From positions 35,496,167 to 35,560,166 of the forward strand of contig NC_079510.1 in the NCBI RefSeq assembly GCF_030052815.1: a stretch of 64,000 nt of DNA, in the 5' to 3' direction. Source of the stretch: Hevea brasiliensis (taxonomy: Eukaryota > Streptophyta > Magnoliopsida > Malpighiales > Euphorbiaceae). Made by a program: the position numbers and the translations under genes. The notes under the pieces were generated by a model. It was not told the origin of the DNA, searched no databases, and saw nothing but the letters and a program-made list of their open reading frames with translations. Every line of letters begins with the position of its first letter. Positions within the stretch are counted from its first letter, which is position 1. Shown piece after piece: positions 26,440-38,426 of the stretch.

Positions 26440-28195
26440 ATGAGTGAGGTTAATGAGAATCGAGGTTCGAGTGCTACTCTTGCTTCACCGGGGTTGTTTA
26501 TAGTCAATATAGCAGTACTAGAGAGCTCTTCTCTGAATTTGACCACCGTCGCTATGACTTTCTAGAGGTGACTGGCTCCTCTACTCTACACGAAGTTACT
26601 GGGTCTCAACCTCTTGCTAATGTTGGTCCAAGTTCTTCAAGGGCAACTGCTATTCCTGTGGTCTTTGAGCTTGAATCTTGCTTGACAGGTTGGGATTTTC
26701 TAGATCTGTGCATGACATATGGGATCGATAAGGATTGGTATCGCTTATCGCTCATTGGTTTTGGGTAGCTTTGTATAAAGAGCAACTGAAATTGCGTCTG
26801 AGTACCATTAGATCCTCTGGATGTGGAGATTCTCAAGTATTATCGGTTGTCCATCACCTAACTGTATCCAAACTCGGGGAAATTAATATCTGCCTTCCAA
26901 GCACTATGCCAAAGAAAAAGGTTTCATGCTTTAGCTCTCATCTTTTCTGCCTTCTTTCAATTGAACAATCGGGACAACGAAGAGTTCTATGCTTGGAAGG
27001 GTATGGGTCTCTTCACCAGTCTTCCATCCTCCTTAAAGAAATGGAAAGATAGATTTTTCTTTATGGAGGATACAGTGGACGAGCAGTGGGGGGAATCCAG
27101 AGGAGCTAAAGCTTCTTGGCCGAGAAGCAAGTGAGAAAAGTGCAGCTGGATGCCAAAAAGAAAGTCATGGTCTAGGAGATATATATACCGTTGTTCAGTC
27201 AAACAAGATATAGATTAAGACTTTGCTCGATATTTAGTCCCAGTGGTGGTCTTCTATTTATATTGAGGGGGACCTAGGCTATTGAGCATTATAACAACAT
27301 CTCGCTCGAGGTTAAAAACTTAAAACTTGTTTTCTATGATTTTTATACTTACCGAGACTTCTTTCTCTATGTAGAGATGTCGAGTCGGGCAAAGAACATC
27401 GAAGAGCTGATCTAGAAGAAGAAAAGGGCCAAGGCTCATCCTTTTGGGGATCCTTCCACTCCTCCAGTAGCTAAGAAAACTAAAATGACCGAATCGGTGG
27501 CTTCACCTGCTAGGGGTGATCAAACAGTTGTTCCCCCCATAATAGAGACCCAAGCTAAAGATGTTCAACGTTCCACTTCGTGGCCCATCGCTTGCCAATC
27601 AAATGAACAGCTTCTGTCTGTGCAGTCAGTGGTAGAGAACTTTAAGCTTGCTGCTTAGTTCACTAAGTGGTACACTCTCCCGAGTAATTGAGCTTGCCTC
27701 AACCTTGATGACGATGAAGAGCTTACCCTCTAGGCAATATCTCTTCAAATGGAGTAAATCGCTTGCACCCAGATTCTCCATGAGTGAAATCGAGCTTTGA
27801 GGGGGCATGCCAAAACTCAGGAGATGGAAATTACTTTACTAACTGAGTCAGTCTCTGCCTACAAGATGAAAATTCAAGAACAAGAGGGCATGCTATAAAA
27901 GCTACTTAAAGAGGTGTGAAGTCTCAAAGGTGACCTAAAGACTACCCGGATGGAGCAGGCTGAAATGAAAAGAAAGATATATGAGTAGAAGACTAAACTC
28001 GCTGCCATCGATGAGTGTTTGGATGAAATTTATGTCAAGGCTTAAAATGACATTGTTATCGAGCTCCAAAGTTGCTACTCGGGTGATGACTTCTCATGGG
28101 TAGTTACTTTAAGTGGTGGTAAGGGGGCTAGTGGGAAGGGTGGTGAGGGAGAGAAGGAGAGAGAGAGTGGGGAAGGGGATGAAGGTGATGAGTAG
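26440..28195 (+). pseudogene. Antisense ORF of the Tat element (putative gypsy-type transposon protein, Transposase_28-like), broken
   Basis: Reads on the strand opposite to gag-pol. It opens MSEVNENRGSS at 26440, shifts frame near 26540, and continues through LTGWDFLDLCMTYGID to about 26768. After stops it runs on as PLDPLDVEILKYYRL (about 26805), FQALC, and WKGMGLFTSLPSS to about 27134. This matches my recollection of the putative gypsy-type transposon domain found antisense in some Tat elements such as maize Grande. A candidate second exon starts at an acceptor TATGTAG (27371-27377) with MSSRAKNIEELI, a basic/proline-rich stretch and a coiled-coil tail, ending GEGDEGDE. The function of this family is unknown. 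Internal stops make this copy non-functional. Confidence 0.68.
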
Positions 28196-28859
28196 GCCTC
28201 TTTGCCTAAGAAATCTTGTAAAAAATATGTTTATAAATGAAGTTACTTTTTTTCATTCTTTCATATTTAGTGTTGATCATTCGAACTCACCGGCTCGGTG
28301 AGTTTTATCGACTAATTGAAAAGGGGTAATTGATAAGAAAATTTGTAAAGTAAAAGTTATTCGACCTTTTAAAAACCATATTTTATTAATTGCTCAGTTC
28401 ATAAATAAACTAAAAAGAAGATGAATTCTGGTTACCTTGATTTCTTTTGAGTGCTTTGATGTTTGCTTGTTGATGTTTTTTCAAAAAACATCATTCGTTT
28501 GGCACCTGAGCTAATCAACTTTGGGATCTATAGATACTTTTTAATTTATTTAGATTGGCAAACTATTGCTGTAGATGGGCTAAGCACCCTTTGATTTTTA
28601 GCTTGGTAGGCTATCACTGTGGATGGGCTAAGTACCCTTTGATTATTTAGCTTGGTGAACTATCACTGTGGATGGGCTAAGCACCATTGGAATTATTTAG
28701 CCTAACAAACTATCGCCATGAATGGGCTAAGCACCCTTAAAACTAAAAAATTGAAAGAAAAAAAGAATTTTATTGATAGTACTTACGAAGATTATAGATA
28801 TTCTAAGTTCAGGGTAATATTTGCCCACTTATCTTGGCTTGCTTGTAAGTTCCTGGGCG

Positions 28860-29880
28860 TATAAGTTTTGAAATTACATAAGGTCCAATCTAATTGCATC
28901 CTAACTTTTCTACTTTAGCTAGTCCTCCTGTGACGTTGTCTCATTTGAGAACAAAATCTCTTACTATGAATGCTTGGTTTTTGACCTTCTTTTTATGCAT
29001 ATTGATCATTTTTTGCATGTACTGAACCATTCGAATGAAGGCTATTTCTTTGAGTTCTTCTATCATATCAAGATTAAATCTTAGATCTTCTTCCTATGAT
29101 GCTTCCTCGAGATGTTCTGTTTGGGTTAATGGAATGTTGACTTCTGCTTGTATTATAGCTTTGGAGCCATATGCAAGTGAAAATGGTGTTTCTCTTATTG
29201 TCAATCTTGGTGTAGTTTGGTAGGCCCATAATACGTTCGGTAGATGGTTGGGTCATGCTCCTTTTGCTTCACCTAATTGTCTTTTGAGTTCAAGAATAAT
29301 TGTTCGATTCATGACTTTGGTTATTCCGTTCATCTGAGGGTGGTAAGTTGAAGTAAAGCAAAGGTTAATCCCCTACTCAGTGTAGAGCTTTTTGAATTTC
29401 TCATTGGTAAACTGTGTGCCATTATTTGTTATGATGACTTTGGGAACTCTAAATCTGCAAAAGATATTTTCTTTGACAAAAGAGACTGTTTGGTCCACTA
29501 TTACATGTGGTGATAGCTCTGCTTCGACCTATTTGGTGAAGTGGTCAATGGCAATGATGACATATTTGCGAGACCCAGATGCCTTGGGAAATGGTTCGAG
29601 TATGTCTATGCCCCATTGATAGAAGGGCTAAGGACTTTCGATGGCTGAAAGTTTCTCTACTGGCTGTTGAGGGATATTGCTATGCGTTTGGCACTTTTGG
29701 CATTTATGAACTAGCTCCTTGGCATCTTGAACTGCAATGGGCTAGAAGAATCCTTGCCTGAATGCTTTCTTGGCGATCGTTCTTGTTCTTTCATAAGCGT
29801 CGCATAATCCTTCATGGATCTCATGTAGAACTAACAAACCGTCTTCTCTGCTGATGCATTTTAGCTATGGTTAGAGATAA
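28860..29880 (-). pseudogene. Tat integrase, broken
   Basis: Minus-strand reading gives the integrase zinc-binding tail (KCQKCQTHSNIPQQP), the catalytic core (GIDILEPFPKA, VIIAMDHFTK, VPKVIITNNGTQFTN, CFTSTYHPQMNGITKVMNRT) and a C-terminal region with [14 protein letters not shown]. The three catalytic acids of active integrases read D, N and K here: TNNGTQF for TDNGTQF, and NGITKV where NGQTEV is usual. Several stops interrupt it. Confidence 0.85.
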
Positions 29881-29882
29881 GA

Positions 29883-30593
29883 TCATTTGTACAGCCATTC
29901 ATCAAATATATTATATCTTACTAATCTTTGTACTATCTTTTTAGCTTTAAGTTGATCTTTTGGAAGTGTGCCTTGGTCAAGGTAGCAAAAGATTGGCATC
30001 ATCCATATTTCTCCTACTTCAATTAGAAAAGTTTCTTCCTCTCTGTTCACTATTGGCATTGTAATTTCTTCTAAGGGGATCAGTTGTGAGAAGTGTTCCT
30101 CGCCTGTTGCCATTGCTTTAGCCAGACCATCAGCTTCTTAATTTTCCTCCCTCGGTGGTTGGAGGATATTTACTTCTCTTTCTTCTATTCGAATTTGTGC
30201 TAGCATTTCTTAGATACGTAATTCATATTTTCCCAAAATCTGGTCTCGTACTTGGAAGTTTCCCTGATGTTGATTAATGACAAGTTGTGAGTTGCAATAA
30301 AGATTAATCGTTTGGGCTTTTACCTCTTTGATGATTTGTAAGGCCATTAGGATGGCTTCTTCGGCCACATTATTTGTTGCTTAGAATGCTAATTTTGTTG
30401 CGTACTTTAACTTTGCTTTGTGTGGTCCTTCTAATATTACTCCTTCCACAGGAGCCTGATGCTTCGTCTGACCATACATTCCATTGTTCTCTGATTATAT
30501 CTTCTCTTTTGGGAACTTGAGTTAGCTCTCCTAAAAAGTCTATAAGCACCTGTCCTTCAATGCTATTTTTGGCATGTATCTGATATGATATGA
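29883..30593 (-). pseudogene. Tat RNase H region, 3' part
   Basis: Minus-strand open segments include ISYQIHAKNSIEGQVLIDFL next to the insertion point, equivalent to the usual YxxRxxIKAQxLADFL, then a degraded plant-type RNase H. The segment WMMPIFCYLDQGTLP just before the integrase zinc finger is the standard linker of this lineage. The upstream part continues beyond the nested insertion at 34234. Confidence 0.75.
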
Positions 30594-33500
30594 TGTCACA
30601 GCTTACCCCTCTATAAGGCATAACATGATCCCGTAGAATACCTAATGAACTACCGAACTTCACCTACCGATAACTCATTAAGTACCCTACAAGGGATTTT
30701 AAAATAATTTTCTTATTTTTGATAAGTGGTGAGCATTTCTAATAAGTATTTAAAACATGTAATTAAGTGGAAAGCTAGTTGGAAATTTTAGCCCATTTTA
30801 TTTTTCCACAAATTTTATAAAAATTTTGACAGAGTTCCCTCTGTATTTTGAGAAAACAGTTCTTCAAATACCTGTAAAAAGCACTTCTAAAAATTTTTCT
30901 CAACCACTACTTCAATTTCACAATCAAACTCAATCAATTTCACAATCATTTCAATAAATTTCTCAAGTTCAAAATTCGATAATCCTCAGCATACTAGCAA
31001 TACATTTCATTTAAATTAAATAAAATAGTTGTACTCATATTTCATTAGAGACAAAACAATTTATATACATTCTTACAAAATTTACATTAACAGAATTTCA
31101 AACTACAATATATATTACAACTTTATACAAATTTTATACAAACTGCTCAAGACCCATTTTTACATGTCCATACATTTATGTGCAATATATACATCAAAAT
31201 AAATATTTACAGTTAGAGTATAAATTATACTCGAAGACTTTAAGCTGATAGCTCCTCACACCTCAAAGACTCGCTGCTCCTCTAGTCTCTCAGATCTGCG
31301 ACAAAGAATAGCTATCACTGAGTACTAGGACTCAGTGGTGCACAACATACTAAAATAATCTTTATGCAAAATATAAATCACATTTATTCAAAAATTTGAC
31401 TAAACATGAGCATTAAACACAAAACACGAATTATGAAATTTTAATGCAAACCAAGTTCATTTCGAAGAATCAAAACACATTTCATAAAATCCACAGTTAG
31501 ATCATGCCATTCGAAACAAATAGAATCTCAATAGCCAGAGGCTCAACAGAAATCACATCACAAGGCTAGCTAGCTCAAATATATGGATATCCATTCACAT
31601 CCTCTTCTACTGGCACACCTCAACACTTCTCCAGAGAAGGAATCAAAATTTGAAACTAATTACCCCCACTAGTCGTGCTAGTGAGGTGTTCAAATATATG
31701 GTCATGACACTGTGGTTTCAAAACTTATCTTAACAATTTGCTAAACATTGTCATTTCAAATATACACAATAACTTTCAACAATTCAAAGCAAATGTAAAA
31801 TATATATTTCATTCACTTTATCACTACATTTTAAAGCATAGTGATGTTGTGCACAAACCTCAAGTGAGTCACCCCTTAGCCTCGACTCGGTTCCTCGTGT
31901 TCCTTCCCGATATTCTTTTCAACTGAAATACACAATTTTACAATGTTTCAGTACTAGAACTTAACATAAATCCAAAATAAATTTAGCCTCATTTTTACCT
32001 AGCCCTAACGTGCTAAACTCGATGTTCTTGAAATTTTGTGCTTCGGGTTACTATTCACTACACTATTCAAGTCAATTTGTTGACTTTCTAAGGCTTAATA
32101 GGTATGAGAATTCCAACTTCACCCACATACCACATTTTGGTCATTAAATTTGTTGGTTTTGGTCATTTTCTCAAAGCTTAAGTCCTTTTGGCAAAATTGT
32201 CAAATTTTCAGTTTTGGTGCTCCTAGTTGCACTATTCCATTGGTAATTTTACTGTTGGAATTTGGCAAAACTTCCTTCATAGAAAATGTTCGTTATTGTC
32301 TTAAGTTTATTCTCCTTTTTGAATCACCCCAATTGGAGTTTTGTAGCTCAAGTTATAAGCAAATTACTATTACTGTTCATGCTGTAGAATTTGGTTCTGC
32401 AGATTTGTTGATCCAAATTCATTCAGTAATTTGATCAAGTTAAGTCCATAATTTGGTCTAATTTTCTTCATATGAAATGTTCTACTATGTCTTAGGTTTC
32501 CATCGGTTCAAGAATCGCCTAAATCAGAGTTTTCTAGAGAGAGTTATAGCCATTGAAACTTTACTGTTCATATGGCAATATGCAGTTTTGCAGATTCAGG
32601 TCACCAATTTTGCTCAGTAATTTGATTGGGTTAATGGCATAATTTGGGTTGGTGTTCTTCATGAAAGTTTTATATCTATATCTCATCTAACCCCTGGTAA
32701 AATTTCAGGTCATTTTGACCTGCCTAGCTCGAGTTATGACCAAATGAACAAATACTGTTCATTTGGTCAGTTTGTGCAGAGGCAGCCTGCGATTTTCCGA
32801 CTTCGGTCACTTTGTTCACTAGGTTTTGGTCACTTTTTGGGCAGGCTTCCTAAATGAAAATTGTGTCATTTAGTGCCTATTTTCATCCCCAATTGGTCCC
32901 ATATCCATTGGACTTGTAAAATTTCATTTTTGGTCCTTTAAAGTTGACTTGGTCATGCTGCCAGCAGCATAACCACACTCCCTCCGAATTTGACTTTATT
33001 TCCAACCATTCCAACACAACTCATTTGGTCACAAATGACCATTTTTCACTTCAAATTAGGTCAAAGACATCATTTACTCATTTCTCACATTTTTGGTCTC
33101 TAAACCCTAAGTGCAAAACCCTAACTTCCATGTTTAGTTCATTTATTGAATTATAAATGCATATTTAGTTCTCATTCACTTATTCTCACTTAACTACTTT
33201 CTAATTTGCATCAAATCACCCATTTCAAACATAAACCCTAGCTTTCTAATTGTTTTCTTTCCATTTAAAGTTAATTTCTAACTTACATCAATTACTTAAA
33301 CAAAAATTCAATAGATAATTTGAAGAATTTGTCACTAACCTCTTGTGAAGTTTCCCCAAGCTTCAATTTCCCTTTTATTTTCCTTCAAATTTCCTTCTCA
33401 ATAGGCTTGCCAAGATCTAAGAATAAGTTTTATTTAGGAAATTATGGGATTTATGGGGTTGATTCAAGCTTTAAAAGCTTGAAATTAAGTAGCCATGGAG

Positions 33501-34228
33501 GATTTAGTGAGAAAAGGGAGAGAGATGATAAGCTACGGGAAAACAAGAAGAAGAAGAAGATAAAATTTAGCTTTTCAATTTTGTTTTTAGTCTTTAATTT
33601 GACTTAGTCAATTAGTTAATTAAATTAAAATTAATTATGAGGTCATAGTTACATCATCATGATGATGTCATCAATTTTTCAACTTTTTCATTTTCTCTTC
33701 TTTTTTTTTTTAATTTTTCTATTAGTTCTTTAATTTAATTCTCGATTCCGAAATTTTCTTTTCTCCGATTTTATTTGACAGTTAGGTCAGGAGTCAGCTC
33801 TCGAGGTCAATTGACCAAATTGCCCCTCGCCGGTTCATCCGGGTTTGCAATTAATTCCATATTTCTTCCGACTCCCTGACCTAATTATTTGACTGGCTTA
33901 ACAGATCTTTTTCATGATTTTCTCTTTTCCACTGTGTTCATAAGGGTCCTAAGGACCGCAGCGTCACATTTTACGGTTCGAAATTTGAGTTTAAAATGAC
34001 TTCGCAGTCCTTCCCGAGAAGGTCACCCATCGCTGTGACTCTCGGCTCGTTTAACTTCTTATGTTCTGTTTTTCTTATTTATACTTAACTAATTGAACAT
34101 TACTAATTATTTGTGTTTATGGCTTCTCTAATTGACTTAAGTGTGGTTCTAATCCCCTTAATTGTCCGGACCGACATTGGTCACCAGAACAGTGAAATCT
34201 ACCAGGCTATGCAAACGGGGGTGTTACA
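30594..34228 (-). mobile_element. Probable solo LTR (3.6 kb) inserted in the Tat element
   Basis: On the plus strand it begins TGTCACAGCTTACCCC and ends GGGGGTGTTACA. It is flanked by TATGA on both sides (30589-30593 and 34229-34233). It carries no gag or pol, only scattered short ORFs. On the minus strand it begins TGTAACACCCCCG, typical of the very long LTRs of Tekay/Del-type gypsy elements, so a solo LTR left by unequal recombination is the best reading. A non-coding LARD-like element is the alternative. RNase H sequence of the host element resumes on the other side. Confidence 0.8.
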
Positions 34229-34233
34229 TATGA

Positions 34234-35500
34234 TCCTTAGCTGACTGACCATGCCGCTAATCATCTGGATGTCTCTGGTTTGTGTAAGATCTTTCATAAT
34301 GGATAATTTGTTTGGACTTCCACGGTGTGCGCTTTGAAGTATAGCTTCAATTTAGTTGCAGCTGTTAAGACTGCATAGGTGAGCTTTTCCAAGATTGGTT
34401 AATTAAGCTCTAACCCTTTCAATACTTGGCTGGTGTAGTATATTGGTCTCTGCTTGCCTTCCTCTTCTCTTACAAGGACCGAACTGATGGTCTCTTTAGT
34501 AACTGTAAGATAAAGATAAAAAACCTCACTCGATTTTGATGAATCAAGTAATAGAGGTGAAGATAGAAACTGTTTAATTTATTAAAAAGCTACCTGGCAT
34601 TCATCAAACCATTTGAAGTTCTTTCTTATTCTCAAGGCTCAAAAAAATGACAAACACTTCCTAGCCAAGCAGCTTATGAATCTTCCAAGTGCTGTGATTT
34701 GTTTGTTTAACCATTGTACCTCGTTAATGTTGCTTAGAGGTTACATGTCGAGGATTGCTCAAATTTTTTCTAGATTTGCCTCAATCCCTCATTCAAAAAT
34801 CATGAAACCAAGGAACTTCCTTGCTTTTACTCTAAACGTGCACTTGTTCGGATTTAGCATCATTCCTACTTTGTCCAGCACATCGAATGCTTCGGCTATG
34901 TCTTTGGCATGATCTTTCACTCTTTTAGATTTTATTATCATGTCATCAATGTATACCTTTATTGTTCTTCCTTTCTGTTCTTTGAACATCTGGTCCATGA
35001 GCCTTTGAACTTTGTTCTAGCATTCTTCAATCTAAATGGCATTGCTCTATAGTAGCAAACTCTTGATTTCGTTAAGAAAGCCTTTTTCTCCTCATCTTCT
35101 GAATCCATCCTTATTTGGTGCTATCCTGATATTACATCGACTAGCGATACTACTGCATGCCCTACTATTATGCCCACCAATTTGTTAATGCTTGGTAATG
35201 GGTAATGAACCTTTGCACATGCTCTATTGAGGTCTTTGTAGTCAATGCACATTCACCATTTTCCATTTGTCTTTTTCACCAAGACAATGTTGGCTATTCT
35301 ACTTGACCTCTTGGATTAGACCTGCATCCAATAATTTTTTAATTTCTGTTTCAATTACCTACTGACATTCTGGTGTGAAATGCCTTTTCTTTTGTCAGAT
35401 CGATTTGGTTTCTGGATCGACGCTCAGCCTATGTGTTATTATTGTGGGATCTACTCCTTTAAAGTCCTCTGCTTTCCAAGCGAATGTTGCTATTTTGTTT
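34234..35500 (-). pseudogene. Tat reverse transcriptase, broken
   Basis: Minus-strand reading gives the RT entry (KKLLDAGLIQEV), then the palm with an intact catalytic box VYIDDMIIKSK near 34945, followed by MMLNPNKCTFRVKARKFLGFM. The final part before the insertion reads SGMVSQLRI, the start of the RNase H linker. Stops and frame changes occur around 35030-35330. Confidence 0.83.
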
Positions 35501-35600
35501 CTTAGCATTTGGATAACTGTTTCTCTACTTGTTCCATTGAGTGTTATCCCAAGGCATATTTTCTTACCTTTTTCTATTTCTTCTTTTGTTATTGAATCAA

Positions 35601-36047
35601 CTAGTTTGGGTGATACTTGAATTTTTGGCTTTTGAGTAACTTAATTGGTAAAGTCACTTCTATGACTACCTCTATTAATTTTTTGTAGCATTCCCATGCT
35701 GATTTTTGGCTTCCTTGAACTATGGCTATTCCTTCAGGAGCTGGTAGCTTCATACACAGCCATTGCATGCTGATTACTATGTCATTGTCATTTAAGATTG
35801 GTTGGCTAAGGATGATGTTATATAATAGAGGAATGTCAATTACTATGAACTCTGTGTAGATTTCCCTCTTGTAGCCTTTATCACCTAGAACCATAGCTAG
35901 ATTTATAGTTCTAAGTACTGGGACTATTTTGTCACCCAAGCCAACCAGGGGGTACAAGACTTTGGTTGGGTTTTCTACTATGTGTCCAAGTTTCTCCACG
36001 AGTTCTCTCATTAGGAGATTTACTGAGCTACCTATGTCAATTAGCAT
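35601..36047 (-). pseudogene. Tat aspartic protease segment
   Basis: A 148-residue open segment with MLIDIGSSVNLLM, equivalent to the retropepsin active-site LIDTGSS with T replaced by I. YNIILSQPILNDNDIVIS follows (usual YNVILGRPWLN), then MKLPAPEGIAIVQGSQ. The order and spacing are typical of Tat-group gypsy elements. It is the best preserved reading frame of the element. Confidence 0.83.
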
Positions 36048-36099
36048 TCATCAGACTGTATACCTATTTATCTGCATAGATACTACTAATGGGTCAGTA

Positions 36100-37568
36100 T
36101 GTGATTGATTTACCTTGTTATTCCTCAAACCTAGGATGATTACTTCTTTTCTTATTTCATTTTCATCGACGGAGAGGATTGCTTAGCTTTTGGCACTGCT
36201 TGGTTTGGCTTATCTTTTGTTGCCCATCTTGCTTGTGTTTGGTCTGCCAGCAATCACATTGATCACTTAGATCAGACTTTTGTCTTTTTCGAGTACGATT
36301 TCTTTACTTCTACGAGTGTTTGTTCTTCTCTCATCCTAACCATTTCTAGTAAATTTCCAAGTTAATCATCTCTGATTAGTCATTTTATTTCATCTTTGAG
36401 CTGTTTACATTCATTGGTAGTGTAGCCATGATCTTCCTGAAATCTATAAAATTTTTCCTTATCTTTTTTACCTGTAGTATCAGGGTTAAGCTTCTTCGAC
36501 CATTTAACCTATTCACCATTTTTCTGAATCCATATGAGTACTCAGGATCTGAGCTCATTCAAAGGTGTATAATTATGGAATCTTATTCTGTTTCGTTCTT
36601 CATTTCTGTCTGAATTATAAATTTGATCCATTCAAAGGTGACTAACAATAAGCTTTTTCTCATTGTTCTGTCAAGACTTCCTTTCTTACCTAAGAGCTTG
36701 TCATTAGTCATCCAATTTGATGTACTTCTAGGCCTTCTACAATAGCTGGTAATAATCTACTATGAGATTTTTTATGAGTGAATATGAGAACTTAATATTC
36801 TGTGTCCCCTTTTTTAAAGCTTCACAGGCTGTTTCATGGTTCAAGTTCTCTATTTGTATTGCTTCAGTATTGAAACGGATGATATAATCTTGAGAGACTC
36901 ACCATCATATTGTTTAATTTTCTAAAGATCAGATGATAGCTTTTTAGGAGGGATGGAAGAAATGAACTTATTCTTGAATTTGGTGGAAAGTTGGTGGAAT
37001 TTCTATATCCATCCAGGTTTGAGGTGTTGGTACCATTTTTGTGCTAGTCTTGTCAGCGTTGTTAGGAATACCCGATAAAAGTGGTAGTCATTCACGTTTT
37101 GGAGCATCATTGTTGTTTAAAAGTTTGCCATGTGAATCCTTGGGTCTGTTGTCCCTTCATACTTATCCAGCATAGTAATTTAAATTTGGCCGAGAACTGC
37201 TCGACTAGCATTGTTTCGAATAGTGGAGATTCATCTCCCATGTCAAAATTCTCTTCCTCAATCTATTTATGGTATTTCTACACTGCTTTGACCAAACCCC
37301 AATTTATCTGTGGTAGCGGTGACACATCGGATTATTCCTCTTGTTCATTCACCGTGACTCGTTCATTTTTTCTTCTCGAGTTATTATTTGTTGATTGTTC
37401 GATTTCTTGCCTGGTTTCCTTAGCTTTGGTCGGATTTACTTCTATGACCCTTCCCACTTCTAGGGTAGATGTTCCTTGTGGGGCACTAATTCTTAGGATC
37501 AACCCTTGAAGGAAAGCAATTTGGGCCTCCATCTCCTGAATGCGTAGGTATAATTGATTTGGTGCCAT
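36100..37568 (-). pseudogene. Tat gag region, broken
   Basis: The N-terminal segment (37568-37332) starts MAPNQLYLRIQEMEAQI and is Glu/Gln/Arg-rich. Further down the minus strand the retrotransposon-gag signature appears as RFNTEAIQIENLNHETACEA with FSYSLIKN (about 36770-36880), followed by a region matching the usual LKDEIKWLIRDD before the protease. Stops are frequent. Confidence 0.75.
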
Positions 37569-37870
37569 TCCTTGGAATTGGTTTTGCTAACTTGGGATAA
37601 TGACGTTATGTGGTGGGATTTGTGTCTCTGATAGGTTTGTGAATATAGCCACATTTTGGATCACGGATGCTGCAGGCGAGTCTCCTCCCAGTGTAGGGGT
37701 AATGGATATGATGCCTTTGTATGAGGTCCTCAGATTTGTAGCCATTAAGAAAGAGTACAATTTGAGAAAATAATTAAGGCCCAAGATCAAAACTAGTTGG
37801 TGGCAAGAAAAGATGTTTTAGAGGGGACAGAAGGATTCCAGATGAATTTTCAACTAGTATCTTAAGGTTT

Positions 37871-37886
37871 CCCACAAACGGTGCCA
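37871..37886 (-). other. Primer-binding site of the Tat element
   Basis: TGGCACCGTTTGTGGG on the minus strand, one base inside the 5' LTR. Its position and TGGCxCCG start are as expected for a tRNA-primed gypsy element. The primer tRNA was not determined. Confidence 0.7.
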
Positions 37887-37887
37887 C

Positions 37888-38426
37888 TGATGCTACTAGA
37901 AGGATTTTGGTCTTAGTCTTGGTGCCACGAAGTCCTACAAAAAAGAGAAAAAGTAAGGTGGATGCTCTACTGGTAGGCCACTCCAATGCTCAAGTTAGAG
38001 ATTTTGATTTTAGAAAGTATTTAGTTGAAAAGAATTGCAAAGTGAGTATGCGTACCTATTTCTAGTTACTTGGTTAATATTTATAGGCTTTTTAGAGAAA
38101 TAGCCATTGATTCGTTTGTGGGTTTGATCTTGGGTGAATCATCAAGATTGCCTCCGTGAAATCCGCTCTTTGCTTGATTGCTAACGTGATTGTTGCTCGG
38201 TCCGCGAGATCCGGGCTTCTACTTGATTTTTGGTATGTTTGTAGCTCAATATAATAGGGTGAACGAAGGTCTTACTCGATCTACCTTTTGTTCAGCTCAT
38301 TTGACCTCTGACCATCTAAACATCATCTGACTTTTTGACTGCTACGTTGGACAAGTCTGATTATTTGATTGTCATGCTGAGCATAAGTCTGACTATTTGA
38401 CTAGGATTTTTGGGCCGGTAGTATCA
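37888..38426 (-). repeat. 5' LTR of the Tat-type element
   Basis: Same 539-bp length as the partner LTR at 25496-26034, with plus-strand ends TGATGCTACTAG and GGTAGTATCA. It differs by scattered substitutions and small indels. Confidence 0.92.

Larger units (their letters stand above)
25496..38426 (-). mobile_element. Ty3/gypsy LTR retrotransposon, Tat type, with nested insertion
   Basis: Two 539-bp LTRs (25496-26034 and 37888-38426) are flanked outside by AATAA on both sides (25491-25495 and 38427-38431), an exact 5-bp target duplication. Reading on the minus strand, the interior gives PBS, gag, aspartic protease, RT, RNase H and integrase, the gypsy order. The protease and RT wording resembles the Tat/Ogre/Retand group. 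A 3635-bp unit inserted at 30594-34228 splits the RT/RNase H region. Between integrase and 3' LTR lies an ORF on the opposite (plus) strand. All coding parts have stops. Confidence 0.92.
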
